The notes under the pieces were generated by a model, which was not told where the DNA came from, made no database searches, and was given only the letters and a program-made list of their open reading frames with translations. A program made the position numbers and the translations under genes. From Vicia villosa (Eukaryota > Streptophyta > Magnoliopsida > Fabales > Fabaceae), in NCBI RefSeq assembly GCF_029867415.1, contig NC_081185.1:72451553-72515552 (forward strand): 64,000 nucleotides of DNA. The letters are read 5' to 3'. Below are positions 10,383-20,823 of the stretch, piece after piece (position 1 is the stretch's first letter; every line of letters begins with the position of its first letter).

Positions 10383-11587
10383 TGAAGGATAGAAAAACAA
10401 TTAGAAAGGGGGGGTTTGAATAAGTGTAGTTTAAAAACTTGAACGATAAAAACAAATTGCACAGTTATTTTTATCCTGGTTCGTTGTTAACTAAACTACT
10501 CCAGTCCACCCCCTTGGAGTGATTTACCTCACTTGAGGATTTAATCCACTAATCTCAACAGATTACAATGGCTTTCCACTTAGTCCGCGACTAAGTCTTC
10601 TAGAGTATCCTGATCACAACCTGATCACTCCAGGAACAATTGCTTAGACACAAGCTAAGACTTTCTAGAGTATCCTGACCACCACGTGATCACTCTAGTT
10701 ACAACTGCTTAGACACAAGCTAAGACTTCCTAGAGTATCCTGATCACACTTGATCACTCTAGTTACTTACAAATTAATGTAATCAATTCTAAGAGTATTA
10801 CAATGCTTCTGAAAAGCTATAATCACAACAGTGATATTTCTCTTAAAGTTTAAGCTTAATCTAACTAATATATTACAACAGCAATGTAGTGAGCTTTGAT
10901 GAAGATGAAGTTTGAGAGCTTTGATTTGAACAGCGTTTCAGCAAGTTAATTATCAGCAGATTCGGTTACCTTGCTTCTCATCAGAACTTCATATTTATAG
11001 GCACTTGAGAAGATGACCGTTGGGAGCATTTAATGCTTTGCGTATTCCGTACAGCATTGCATTTAATGTTTCACTCTTTTGTCAACTACCTCGAGCCTTG
11101 TTTACGCTGTGTCTACTGACGTTGCCTTTAATAGCTTCTAACGTTCCTTTTGTCAGTCAGCGTAGCCTGCCATCTTGTACTTGCTTCTGATCTGATGTTT
11201 GTGTATACGACGTTTGAATATCATCAGAGTCAAACAGCTTGGTGCAGAGCATCTTCTTGTCTTCTGACCTTGAAGTGCTTCTGAGCGTGATACCATGAGA
11301 ACTTCAGTGCTTCTGCTTCTGATCTCAAGTTCTTCTGATGCTTCCATAGACCCATGTTCTGATTCTTCTTTGACCATCTTCTGATGTCTTTCCAGACCAT
11401 GTTCTGATGTTGCATGCTGAACCTTTTGAGTCAAAGCTTCTGAGCGCTGATTTGTGCATACTCTTTATATATATTTCCTGAAATGGAAATTGCAGTGTAT
11501 TAGAGTACCACATTATCTCACACAAAATTCATATCCTTGTTATCATCAAAACTAAGAATATTGATCAGAACAAATCTTGTTCTAACA
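10383..11587 (-). repeat. 5' LTR of the Sirevirus-like element
   Basis: 1,205 bp, nearly identical to 1429-2634. Contains the 65-bp tandem repeat and the TATA box. Bounded by the PBS on the left and the target duplication CATGT on the right. Confidence 0.95.
10990..10999 (-). promoter_or_regulatory. TATA box of the Sirevirus 5' LTR
   Basis: Complement is TATAAATATG, in the interior of the 5' LTR, about 600 bp from either end. It would drive minus-strand transcription into gag. The copy in the 3' LTR (2037-2046) is identical. Confidence 0.7.
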
Positions 11588-13448
11588 CATGTGCCAATTG
11601 TTCATGTTCGCCAGACCAACAACCAACCTGATCGTTTTGATCTTGGCAACAGGTGCAAAGACCTCATCGAAGTCAATTCCTTCCTTCTGAAGAAATCCTT
11701 TCGCCACAAGCCTTTCCTTGTGTCGAGTCACTTCACCTTTGGGATTACACTTCACCTTGTATACCCACTTCACATTAATTGCCTTCTTACCTTAAGGCAA
11801 TCCGACAAGTGACCAAGTATTGTTGTCTTCGATGGACTTCAAATTCTTCATTCATTGCTTTCACCCACTTCGAATCCTTGAATGCCTCAGTTGCATTGAC
11901 AGGGTCGACATCTGCGTACAAAGCGTAATGTACCAGCTCACCTTCATCATTGACTACATCATCTGATGTAATCACACATTCTTGCAACCTTGCAGGCATG
12001 TGTCTTGTTCTCTGAGGTCTTCCTGGGCCTGCATCACCTCTAACTTCTTCTTGTCGAACTTCTTCTCTTTCGACTTCAGTAGCTGGTTCGTCATAAAAAA
12101 TTCTCACTGAATCCTTCTTGACATTTTCAGTCCAATCCTATTCTTTAATATCATCTATGTTCACGTCCCTGCTGATCACTACTTGCTTGTTCACTGGGTC
12201 GAACAACTTGTATCCTCCAGTCGAATGATATCCTATAAGAATCATTTGACTCGACTTGTCATCAAGTTTTCTTCTTAACTGATCTGGCACATGTCTATGT
12301 GTTATAGATCCAAATACCTTCAGATGACTCAAGCTAGGTTTCACACCAGACTAACATTCTTCTGGAGTAATTCCTTCTAGCTTCTTTGTCGGGCATCTAT
12401 TTAGAATGTATGTTGCAGTCGATACTGCTTCTCCCCAAAATTCTTTAGGTAAATGTTTGCCTTTCAACATACATCTCACCATATTCATGATGGTTCGGTT
12501 CTTCCTTTCTGCAGTTCCATTCTGCTGTGGAGTGTAGGGTGGCACCACCTCATGTACAATCCTTTCTTTCTAACATAATATGTCGAAGTCTTTCGACACA
12601 TATTCTCCACCACCATCAGTTCTCAAAACCTCGAACTTCCGACCACTTTGTCTTTCGACCATAGATTTGAACTTGGAAAATACCTCAATCACTTCATTTT
12701 TCTTCTTGATCAGGTAAGTCCATAGTTTTCGACTGAAATCATCTATGAATGTAACAAAGTATTTGTTACCTTCATTCGAATCCACCTGGATTGGTCCACA
12801 TACATCAGAGTATATGAAATTAAGGATTTCCTTCGACTTGCTTCCTGCATCCTTGCTGAAGCTATTCTTGTGTTGCTTCGCCTGCACACATTCCTCACAT
12901 ACCTCGTTTGGAATGTCGATTTCTGGCAATCCTGAAACCATATTCTTTCTTTTCAAGTCTCTGATGTCTTTGAAGTTGAGATGTCCTAGTCGATAGTGCC
13001 ATATCCATTCATCTCTACTAGCTGCAGTTGCAAGGCACTCGTGCTCCATCATATTGAGTTCTATCTTGAAGGTTCTATTTTGAGACATAGGAGCCTTCAA
13101 GATTAACCTTCCACTTGCGTCGACGACTCTCATCATCTTGTCTTCGATCGACACTTTGTAATTCTTTTCGATCAACTGCCCAATGCTGAGCAAGTTGCTC
13201 TTCATGCCTGGTATGTACAACACATTGGAAATTAGTGACCTCTTACCATCTTTCCTCATGATTAGAACATCTCCAATACCTTCAGCTGCTAGAGTATTGT
13301 CATTTGCGAATTTCACCATGTTCTTCATCGAGGGCTTTATGTTGACAAACCAATCATTCCTTCCAAACATGTGTGATGAGCATCCTGAATCCAAGTACCA
13401 TTGGTCCTTGAATTTATCTTCATCTTTTGTTGTAACCATCAACAACAT
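11588..13448 (-). pseudogene. Old Copia protease, integrase and N-terminal RT, many breaks
   Basis: Protease WYLDSGCSSHMFG near the start, integrase zinc motif HYRLGHLNF...CEECVQAKQ, then YSDVCGP, RTDGGGEYVS and [16 protein letters not shown]. The RT start [14 protein letters not shown]...[13 protein letters not shown] runs up to the Sirevirus insertion. In-frame stops sit at 12570-12572, 12351-12353 and 12138-12140; the latter two are at expected Trp codons (TGG to TAG). A frameshift lies between about 11775 and 11850. The sequence resumes at 1423 on the other side of the insertion. Confidence 0.92.
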
Positions 13449-13472
13449 CTCTTCTTATTCTTGTTTTGCAAG

Positions 13473-14414
13473 CTATGCATCACTTTCTTGACTTTTATTC
13501 TTTTCTGGACAAGCTGTCGAATAGTGACCATACTTCTGACAGTTGAAACATTGAATGTGACTCTTGTCAGGCTTTCGACCACCACCTCTTCCTCTACATG
13601 CAGCACCACCTCTTTGGTTGCCTTGATATGAGGGTTTTCTCTGATTTGAACAATTTCCTTCTTGTTGATTTTGACCAGTCGAATTGTTGTAGCCACCTCT
13701 ACCTTTATTTCCAGTCCAGCTTCCTTTGCCTTTCTTTTCGTTTGCTGACTGAGCCTGCAGAGCCACATCGCTCTTCGACTTGCCTGCAGCTCTTTCAGCC
13801 ATTCTTTGTTCTTGAGATTCAAGCGTCCCTTGAAGCTCTTCTTTTGTCAACTTCGGCAAGTCCTTCGACTCTTCTATGACTACCACAATATGGTCGAACT
13901 TAGGGGCCAGAGACCTCAATATCTTCGAAACAACAACTTTTGTTGTTAACACTTCTCCACATATCTTGATTTGATTCACTAGTTTCGTAACCCTAGTGAA
14001 GAAATCAGTTATGCTTTCGCTATCTTCCATCTGAAGCAATTTATACGTTCTCTTGTGAGTTTGTAATCTCACCTCTTTTACCTTTTCTGCACCTCCAAAA
14101 GATTTTTCAAGAATCTCCCAAGCTTCTTTTGAAGATTTTATATCACTAACCTTTTCAAAATTATCTAGACTCAGAGATTGATGGATTATAAAGAGAGCTT
14201 CATAATCTTTCTTCTTCAATTCTTTATGTGCAGCCTTTTGTTCCTCCTTCGCACCTTCTGCAAGCGGTTATATCCCTTCTTTTACAAGATCCCAAAGATC
14301 TTGACAACAGAATATAACTTTCATCTGATTGCACCAATTCTCATAGTTATCTCCTTTCAGAATTGGTATTGTTGCTGGAAAATGCCCATTCGGATGATTC
14401 ATTGTCATCGCCAT
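13473..14414 (-). pseudogene. Old Copia gag (UBN2-type) with zinc knuckle
   Basis: Likely start is ATG at 14414 (MAMTMNHP, followed by the gag phrase LKGDNYENW). A TAA at 14268-14270 breaks the frame early. From 14219 it is open: long helical gag body (SLSLDNFEKVSDIKSSKEAW...), Gly/Arg-rich linker, and CCHC knuckle CFNCQKYGHYSTAC near the end. Stops at 13473-13475 and about 13461 separate it from protease in the same frame. In intact relatives gag and pol form one polyprotein. Confidence 0.9.
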
Positions 14415-14440
14415 TCTTCTTGCCTTAAATCGATTAACCA

Positions 14441-14455
14441 GAGCTCTAGATACCA
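14441..14455 (-). other. Primer binding site, tRNA-iMet type (old Copia)
   Basis: Complement TGGTATCTAGAGCTC resembles the initiator-Met PBS TGGTATCAGAGC with a small change. It lies two bases from the 5' LTR end. Confidence 0.75.
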
Positions 14456-14457
14456 GA

Positions 14458-14912
14458 TGTTGGAATTAGACTCTCAAACCTTTGAGTAATTCCTTATCGT
14501 TAAAGATGACAATGAAGAAAATTAGAAAAAAAGTAGGATTAGGGTTTGCGGAAATTAAAAGAGAAGAAGAAAGTATTTTCTGCAGAGTTTCTCTCTGCCC
14601 ACAATTTGTGGAAATTTTGTTATTCACTTGCAACTGCAACTTCTGTGAATTCAAGTTATTGACTTGATTACAAAATAATGAGGGTTACTCCCTATTTATA
14701 GATTTGGGTTAGTTTTCTCCCTAAGCCAAAACCCAAAACTATTAAAGCCCAAAATACCTATTTTGGAACTAAATCAAATCTAATATATTTTAAATCTAAA
14801 TCAAATCTATCTAGATCTAAAACAAATTTATGTGTGACAAACTGTTACACACTTCGACACACCTTGTGTTCGAGCAACAACCTACTTCAACACAAGGAAT
14901 TACAAATTAACA
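14458..14912 (-). repeat. 5' LTR of the old Copia element
   Basis: 455 bp. In element sense it begins TGTTAATTTGTAATTCC and ends CTAATTCCAACA. The right-hand flank ATAAT (14913-14917) would be the target duplication, but the left partner is outside the window. Confidence 0.9.
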
Positions 14913-15069
14913 ATAATTTGGTTTGAACTCGAAGCATTGGATTACCCCTAGTTGGTATGTTCTAATTTTCGGCAGTAAATATGATGCATTCTTCATAACT
15001 TGACCAATTTATTTGGAATAAGAAGGAATAATCTCTTGTCATATGTCTCTTTTCTTGGTTAATGGTTAT

Positions 15070-16442
15070 TATCATACCCCAATTTTTGCCCTACACATTT
15101 CATCATTCAAACGTGTCACATTCATCATTCAATCATCACATCGTTGCATATATTTTTTTTTTAAAAAATGACTTTTTATTAAAGTCAACTAAAAAATAGC
15201 TTGCATTTTGCATCTTTGCATATTTTTAGACGGTAAATATATTTTTTTTTTATTATTATCTTTTTTTAAAAAAGACATAAAATAAAAGTTTTTTTAAACC
15301 TTTCTTAATCAAATCAAAAGATCTAGTGACAATCGGTGAACGCCTTTTGAATATCTTTGATCTTTTGAGTTAAAACATTAATTAAACTTGGACAAAAAGT
15401 GACAATTGGTCTCGCTTCCTTTTGAATACCTTGGGTAAAGACGCGCTAGGTGAACACCTATGCTCAATCCTTTACTAAAAGTCCGTCAATATCCTCTTTT
15501 ACCAATGTGGATAACAAGTGCAATTGGGCTCGCATCCTTTTGAATATCTTGGGTAAAGACGCGCTAGGTGAACACCTATTCTCAATCCTTTACTAAAAGT
15601 CCTTCAATATCCTCTTTTACCAATGTGGGTAACAAGTGACAATTGGGCTCGCATCCTTTTGAATATCTTGGGTGAACAACGCGCTAGGTGCACACCTATG
15701 CTCAAAATGTTCACTAAACATCCCTTTAAAACACAACTTCAATTTCATTCAAACCTTTTGCCTTATCGCCTTTTTCATATTAAAACCTCCTTTCATAAAC
15801 GAGACACTTAGTCAATTTCATATACAAACATACTTCCACATGTGAAGATCGAATATCTTCCACTCGAATGCGATGATGGCCAAAATCTCGTCTTACTCTT
15901 GATTTAGTTATCCATTCTTGTAGTCATCCCATATCCATGTGCGCGTAGTATTGTTTCCATTTGAAAGCGATCGAGTACCTTTCACTAAAATCAATTAACA
16001 AACCATTCTGGTTCTTCGCCCGAACTGCGATTGCTCTGACTTTCCCATTGCACGAGGGAATACGTAGGCACAAGACACAAACGTCTTGGCAAGCACAATA
16101 ATAAAAAATCTTTTCTTTTTCTTCACAATAAACTTAAAACCCTTTCTTTTATCTTTTCTCGATTAATAAGCAAGAGAACGCAAACATCACGCTAACACTT
16201 AAACACGAAACTAACTAAATGGGTCCCATCGAGTACGATGGAGGTGAGGGGTGCTAATACCTTCCCCTTGCTTAACCGACTCCCGAACCCTAATTTGGTT
16301 GCGATGACCATCTTATCCTTTCCTTTTCTCTTCGTGGGTTTTATCGATATTTTCCCTTTCCTTTTTGGAATAAATAAAATTTGGTGGCGACTCTGTTGTA
16401 TTTCGAGTGTGTGAACACGTTCGAGTATTTTTTACCACTACA
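15070..16442 (+). mobile_element. Solo LTR, Ogre/Tat-like, 1,373 bp
   Basis: Begins TATCATACCCCAATTTTTGCCC (one change from the TGTCATACCCC start) and ends TTTTTACCACTACA. It is flanked by a perfect 5-bp duplication GTTAT (15065-15069 and 16443-16447), and no internal element sequence is present, so it is a solo LTR from unequal recombination. Near the 3' end are GGGTGCTAATACCTTCCCC and GGTGGCGACTC, phrases also present in complement in the long LTR at 39699-42974. Confidence 0.88.
15395..15712. repeat. 118-119-bp tandem repeat inside the solo LTR
   Basis: The phrase CTTGGGTAAAGACGCGCTAGG recurs near 15430, 15548 and (altered to GGGTGAACAACGCGC) 15667, with GGTGAACACCTATGCTCAA in each unit. 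About 2.7 units. Confidence 0.85.
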
Positions 16443-16582
16443 GTTATAGGGTGACGATCAGAGCAATGTTCGACTATGCTATACCAATTGATTATGTTCC
16501 AATGATTCATCCATATGTCATTACATATTTCACCATCCAGCCGCATTAAGTTGGACTCCTTGTGTATCCCAATGCATAAGCT

Positions 16583-16803
16583 CAGGGACGGCTCTACCTT
16601 GTAAACAATGGGGGCAGTTGACCCCACACCATATATATTTTTATATCTAATAATACACTATTTTTATATATTTTCTTATCACAACTAATTTTTTGTAATA
16701 TTTATTTATTTAAATCCATATAAAAAGAAAAGAAAAAACATCTTATAAATATTCATAATAAAAATTTTGACTCCACTTATTAAAATTTCTGGATCCGTCC
16801 TTG
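16583..16803. mobile_element. hAT-type MITE, 221 bp
   Basis: Ends CAGGGACGGCTC and, in complement, CAAGGACGGATC. It is flanked by CATAAGCT / CATAAGTT (16575-16582 and 16804-16811), an 8-bp duplication with one mismatch. The ends resemble the elements at 32380-33116 and 39487. No coding capacity. Confidence 0.8.
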
Positions 16804-16973
16804 CATAAGTTTGTAGGCGTTCGTCCAAAGTAAGAAACCTTCACAACATAATTTGTTAGGCAGTCTCTTGTCTCATTTTTCATTTTCTCCAAGAACCACA
16901 TTTAAGTCATCCACAAATATCCAAGGTCCTCTATGATTATCTTGGAGAAGTGTCAAGGACGCCCAAAAGAGTT

Positions 16974-17492
16974 ACACCCGAAAAAGTTACTTTGAGTTAA
17001 CAATGGTTCAAAAATAAGATGACATTATACTACTCAATCACTTTATGGATGCATATTTTACCAAACTCAACTTTAGATTCAAAGTTTATATTTGTTTCAT
17101 CCAAATTAAGGGTGTGACAATGATCGGAGTAGTCAAATGAAGAATTATTAGCTCTAAGGGCAACCAAAGATGATTCAGTTGAATCATCCCCAAGTTTGGA
17201 GATTCTCACAAGTCATTTTTATCACATTTGGTTGAAGCATTAGCTCTAATGTTTTATTTTAAAAGAAAATAAAGTTAATAGTTGAAGTATTACATTTGGT
17301 TGTAGTATTTATTTATTTTTTATTTTTTATTAAATCTTCGTCTCATAAAATTTATGCTATGAATATTTTATCGATAATTAGTGACCCATCAATCTAATCA
17401 ATAATTTAATATCTTAACCGAATAGATTATTATCTGGAATAAAAATAATTGAAATAATTTAGGAAGATGTAATAATGTAACGATTGTAGTAA
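16974..17492. other. Non-coding AT-rich stretch
   Basis: No coding sequence or repeat with defined ends that I can support. May include further decayed LINE sequence. Confidence 0.5.
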
Positions 17493-18185
17493 ATGTCAAC
17501 CTATAAAAAAAAGAAAAGTATTGCTTTTAAAAAAGGTTTTTACCGACATAACAGAAACAAAAAAAAGCACTCAGCCTTTTTAAAAAGTACAATTACACGT
17601 AAGTTTCAATTCAACTTCAAGCAAACTAAGAAGGATGTCAACATTCATCCGCGCCGGCCGTTTTCTATCAAGGAGGTTCTTTGGCATCCTCCTCTTCCGG
17701 GTTGGATTAAAGTTAACATTGATGGCTATGCCTCTGGTAATCCTTCCTTGATGGCGTGTGGTGTCATTTTTCGCGACGATAAGGCTTGTCATTTGGGCAG
17801 TTTCTGTGATTTTTTAGGTGATGGCAATGCTGCCTTGGCTGAGCTTTATGCAGCTCTTGTTGCTATGGATAAAATCACTACCTTTGGTTGGACCAAAGAT
17901 TGGATGGAAACAGATTGAACATTGGTGGTTAATGCTTTCCAGGATGCTTCCCTTGTTCCGTGGTCTATCAGATCTCGTTGGCTGCATTGTGTGGCGGTTT
18001 CTCGCACCATGGACTTCATGATATCCCATATTTATAGGGAGGCCAATTTTTGTGCTGATATGCTGGCGAACATCGGGTTTTCTTTGCGTAGTTATAATTG
18101 GTTTAATTTTGTTCATTCTTGTGTAGTTAAAGACTACATCTTAGTCTTAGAGGGCACTCCTAGGCTAAGGCTTTGTGGTTTGTAA
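17493..18185 (+). pseudogene. LINE C-terminal RNase H domain, one nonsense codon
   Basis: Typical plant LINE RNase H (RVT_3-like): WHPPLPGWIKVNIDGYASGN (first catalytic Asp in IDG), CGVIFRDDKACHLGSF, AELYAALVAMD (Glu), METD (second Asp), then after a TGA at 17916-17918 TLVVNAFQDASLVPWSIR and EANFCADMLANIGFSLR (last Asp). All four acidic positions are visible. The TGA replaces what is usually Ser or Cys in ETDS. The coding part upstream of about residue 30 is not recognisable, as expected for a 5'-truncated insertion. The product would be non-functional. Confidence 0.85.
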
Positions 18186-18295
18186 GGGGTTTTGTCTTGG
18201 TCCCCTCCTTTTCTTTTTGTTGTTTTGCTTCTTTTCGTTTAATGATAATTTTCAGTTTATAAAAAAAAAAAAATTAAAAAAAAAAAAAAAGAAAA
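17493..18295 (+). mobile_element. 5'-truncated LINE with poly(A) tail
   Basis: The 3' end of a non-LTR retrotransposon: an RNase H coding tail, a short 3' UTR (18186-18258) and an A-rich tail (18259-18290). A-rich AAAAAGAAAAG words occur before the coding piece (about 17507) and after the tail (about 18283). They may be the target duplication but are too simple to be sure. Strand is opposite to the LINE remnant at 14913-16973. Confidence 0.75.
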
Positions 18296-18299
18296 GAAA

Positions 18300-18778
18300 G
18301 TAAGAATACACTTGGAAAAGTGAGAAAAGAAAAGAAGATCAAATCACTTCGGTTACAATAATTTTTCTAGCAGTGTTAATTCACAAACATAAAATAAAGG
18401 AAAAATATTTCATATCTAGTTGAGTGTCGGTACTTTAAAAAAAATCAATTCAAATGATATGGATAATTTTTTAGCCATTTTTGGACAGAAGTAATATCTC
18501 AACTCTTTTTTAAATCAATTTATTCAAAAAAGTGGTGTATTTAGATGTTTCTTCGATGATTTAGTGTTTTGAGTGTCGTGCTGTTTTGATTGTCATTTCT
18601 GACCGAAGTTATAGGAGAAGAATAGCCTTAGTTCCATGTTGCTTATGGTACAAGAAATATATTTTCATCATGCATGGCAGCTTTTACATTTTATGTATCA
18701 TGTATAATTCAATTTTATAGAATAGTTATAGGTGATGACGTGGCATAATTAACTTTGATAATTGGTGTAATAGAGTAT
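18300..18778. other. Non-coding stretch
   Basis: No gene, structured repeat or element end recognised. Confidence 0.5.
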
Positions 18779-20735
18779 CACTACAACAAAATAACGCTTT
18801 TAATCTCGATCAAAGTAGCGAGGTAACGAAGGACATCATGAAAAATTTCGACTTAATACATCGGTGATTAAAAAATCAAGAGGTATAATTATATGCGCAT
18901 GAGTTCGAACGCCAACAGTTATACCTTTATTATTTTTAAAACTAGCGTATCTTTTATCTCGTTTTATTAAAAAAACTGAGAGTATGATTATTAGTTTTTT
19001 AAAAATTTGTTACATTGTTTATCCAGAATATTATATTGTTTACTCAATATTATATTGTTTACACAAAATATTAAAATTAAAATAAAAGTCAAATTCTCTA
19101 GAGTTCAAGATAAAAATCAAATTCCTTAGGGATCTAGAAGAAAATCAAACCCCCTCAAGATTTAGACTTTAAATCTTCTAATTATTGAATCTTGGGAAAG
19201 ATCTTCTGTTGAATCTTACATGCAATTGTTTCTGATGAAAAAATGGTAAGATAATTAATATAAAAAATCAAATCATTTTCGGTTCGAATAAATATTTAAG
19301 GAAATAAACCTTGAACCCAGAAAATTTTTCTGCTCTTGCAATCCATCGTAGAGAACTTTTCCAAGCGTCTTTAGGTTTCAAACGCTTCATATGTTTCATT
19401 TAGGCTAGATTTTCAATATTCAACGTGTTATTATAATGGATGTCCCTTAGGTTTCACACAGATCACTAATGGCAGCGTCTTTGGCGTTGATAATCATTAA
19501 ATGGACGACAAAGATTTGTTAAGGCCGGTGTATATAGTATAAAAAAATGTTTAACTATCATCTCAGTCATGAAAAATCACCGAGGTAAATGTGCATTTTT
19601 TTCTTAATTACATTGTTATCACATAATACTAAATTTACATTGTATGCAACAAATCTTCGATGATATCAAGATTTAGATGCTAGAGGTCTCATGCAAGATG
19701 CTAGAGATCTGTTTCCAGGGTCAATGGGAATTTTTATTTTTTGCACTTGCAATCCATCTCAGAGATATGTTGTAGCGGTGGTAAATATTTTCTCTCTTTA
19801 GGACGACTTCATATTATTAAGGATTAGGGTCTAATCTGTTTAACGAATATTTTTATAGTCAAATTTGATTATTATACCCCTGGATTTAACTATAAAATCG
19901 AGGTATATTATCATCTCCTTTAAACTATCACCTCGATTTTTGATTAAAATCGAGGTGAATAATTCCTTTTTTTTTAAATATTACAATGTTTACACAGAAT
20001 ATTAAGATAAATTGTTTACAACAAATCTTTTAAAAGGTTAAGCTCTCTTCTTTGTGTAAGTTGAATCTCCCTTCTGTATTTAAGTTCCAACTTCTAAAAG
20101 AATGATGCTTAAATGTCAGAACTTTGCATTCAAATTCACCATTTTTTAGTAGTTTGTTTGTTTGAAGAGAGAGGAGTACACAAGAAATGTCATACTATTT
20201 CTTTTATTAGAAATGTACAATAAATCTTTGAAGCAAGATTAATTTTCTTCACTTGCAATCTATCAAATGAGAAAAAATACAACAACAACATCAACACCAT
20301 TATGTGAGATAGATTTTAAGGGCAGAAAAAAGTTTTGTTCTAGATAGAAGAAAATTGAAGATTTTTTCTGTATTGCAATACATCCCAAAGAATGATGCAT
20401 GTGAGTTTTGGTGGCTTCATATAAGTAAGGATTAGGTTAAAATTTGTTTGATGAGTGCTTTTATAGTGAATTCTGGTTATTTGATCCCTCAGTTATATCG
20501 AAAAAACTGAAGGGTTAGTTCATTTAATTTACACTTATAAACAAATAAAAACAAAAACTTCAAAAGCTGGGATTCGAAGCGTGTCCTAATTTGTTTTTCC
20601 CTAGGTTTCTTAAAAACCAAAGGAATGTGTTATTTTTATTATTATTAAAAAAACATAGCGCACCAAGGCATAAAACCTCGTTATTTTTCGGCTGAGGCGA
20701 AAGCTTCACTATGAAATATATTATTTGTAGTAGCG
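18779..20735. mobile_element. CACTA-like non-autonomous DNA transposon
   Basis: Left end CACTACAACAAAATA and right end, in complement, CGCTACTACAAATAAT (one change from CACTACTACAAAT) fit CACTA-superfamily termini. The interior carries repeated short words such as AATCGAGGT and its complement, as in subterminal repeats of that superfamily (near 18810, 19900, 19945). No transposase ORF. The flanking trinucleotides (TAT left, CGT right) do not match, so the boundaries are tentative. Confidence 0.5.
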
Positions 20736-20823
20736 CGTGTTCGTCCTGCTCTATTTCTTTTGCGCTATCAACAGTTTTTCTTTGATTCCATTTTCATGGT
20801 GATCGCTTCAATATATAGTGATG

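Larger units (their letters stand above)
1429..11587 (-). mobile_element. Sirevirus-like Copia retrotransposon, recent insertion
   Basis: Complete 10,159-bp element in the RT region of an older Copia copy. The target duplication CATGT is perfect (1424-1428 and 11588-11592). LTRs are 1,206 and 1,205 bp. By eye I counted about 14 substitutions and one indel between them, so about 1.2% divergence and a recent insertion. Element order on the minus strand: LTR, tRNA-Met-type PBS, gag with zinc knuckle, protease-integrase-RT-RNase H, extra env-like ORF, purine tracts, LTR. Length, pol order, extra ORF and repeated purine tracts fit the Sirevirus genus. Nonsense codons in gag and pol and a frame offset make this copy unlikely to be autonomous. 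Confidence 0.93.
1..14912 (-). mobile_element. Old Copia LTR retrotransposon, split by a younger element
   Basis: Minus-strand Copia element with order LTR, PBS, gag, protease, integrase, RT, RNase H, LTR. Its 3' LTR is cut by the window start and its 5' LTR is at 14458-14912. A 10.16-kb Sirevirus-like element sits inside its RT coding region: protein similarity stops at 11588 and resumes at 1428. The two LTR pieces differ at roughly 11 of 190 compared positions by eye, so this copy is clearly older than its guest. The reading frame holds several nonsense codons and at least two frameshifts, so the element is dead. It appears to have landed in a LINE remnant whose sequence continues from 14913. 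Confidence 0.9.
14913..16973 (-). pseudogene. LINE endonuclease-domain remnant, interrupted by a solo LTR and a hAT MITE
   Basis: Reading the minus strand from about 16973: GPWIFVDDLNVVLGENEK, a stop, then DKRLPNKLCCEGFLLWTNAYKLMH, matching the end of the LINE AP-type endonuclease (family motif GDFN is DDLN here). After the MITE (16583-16803) it continues with EICNDIWMNHWNIINW and SIVEHCSDRHPI, equivalent to the C-terminal SDHxP motif. The solo LTR (15070-16442) breaks it there, and weaker similarity (FLFQINWSSYEEC) lies in 14913-15064. Several stops and shifts. I infer one old LINE into which the Copia element, the solo LTR and the MITE all inserted. Confidence 0.7.

Noticed and set aside
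17580..17792. Minus-strand ORFs over the LINE RNase H
   Set aside because: Shadows of the plus-strand RNase H frame, which carries the catalytic residues.
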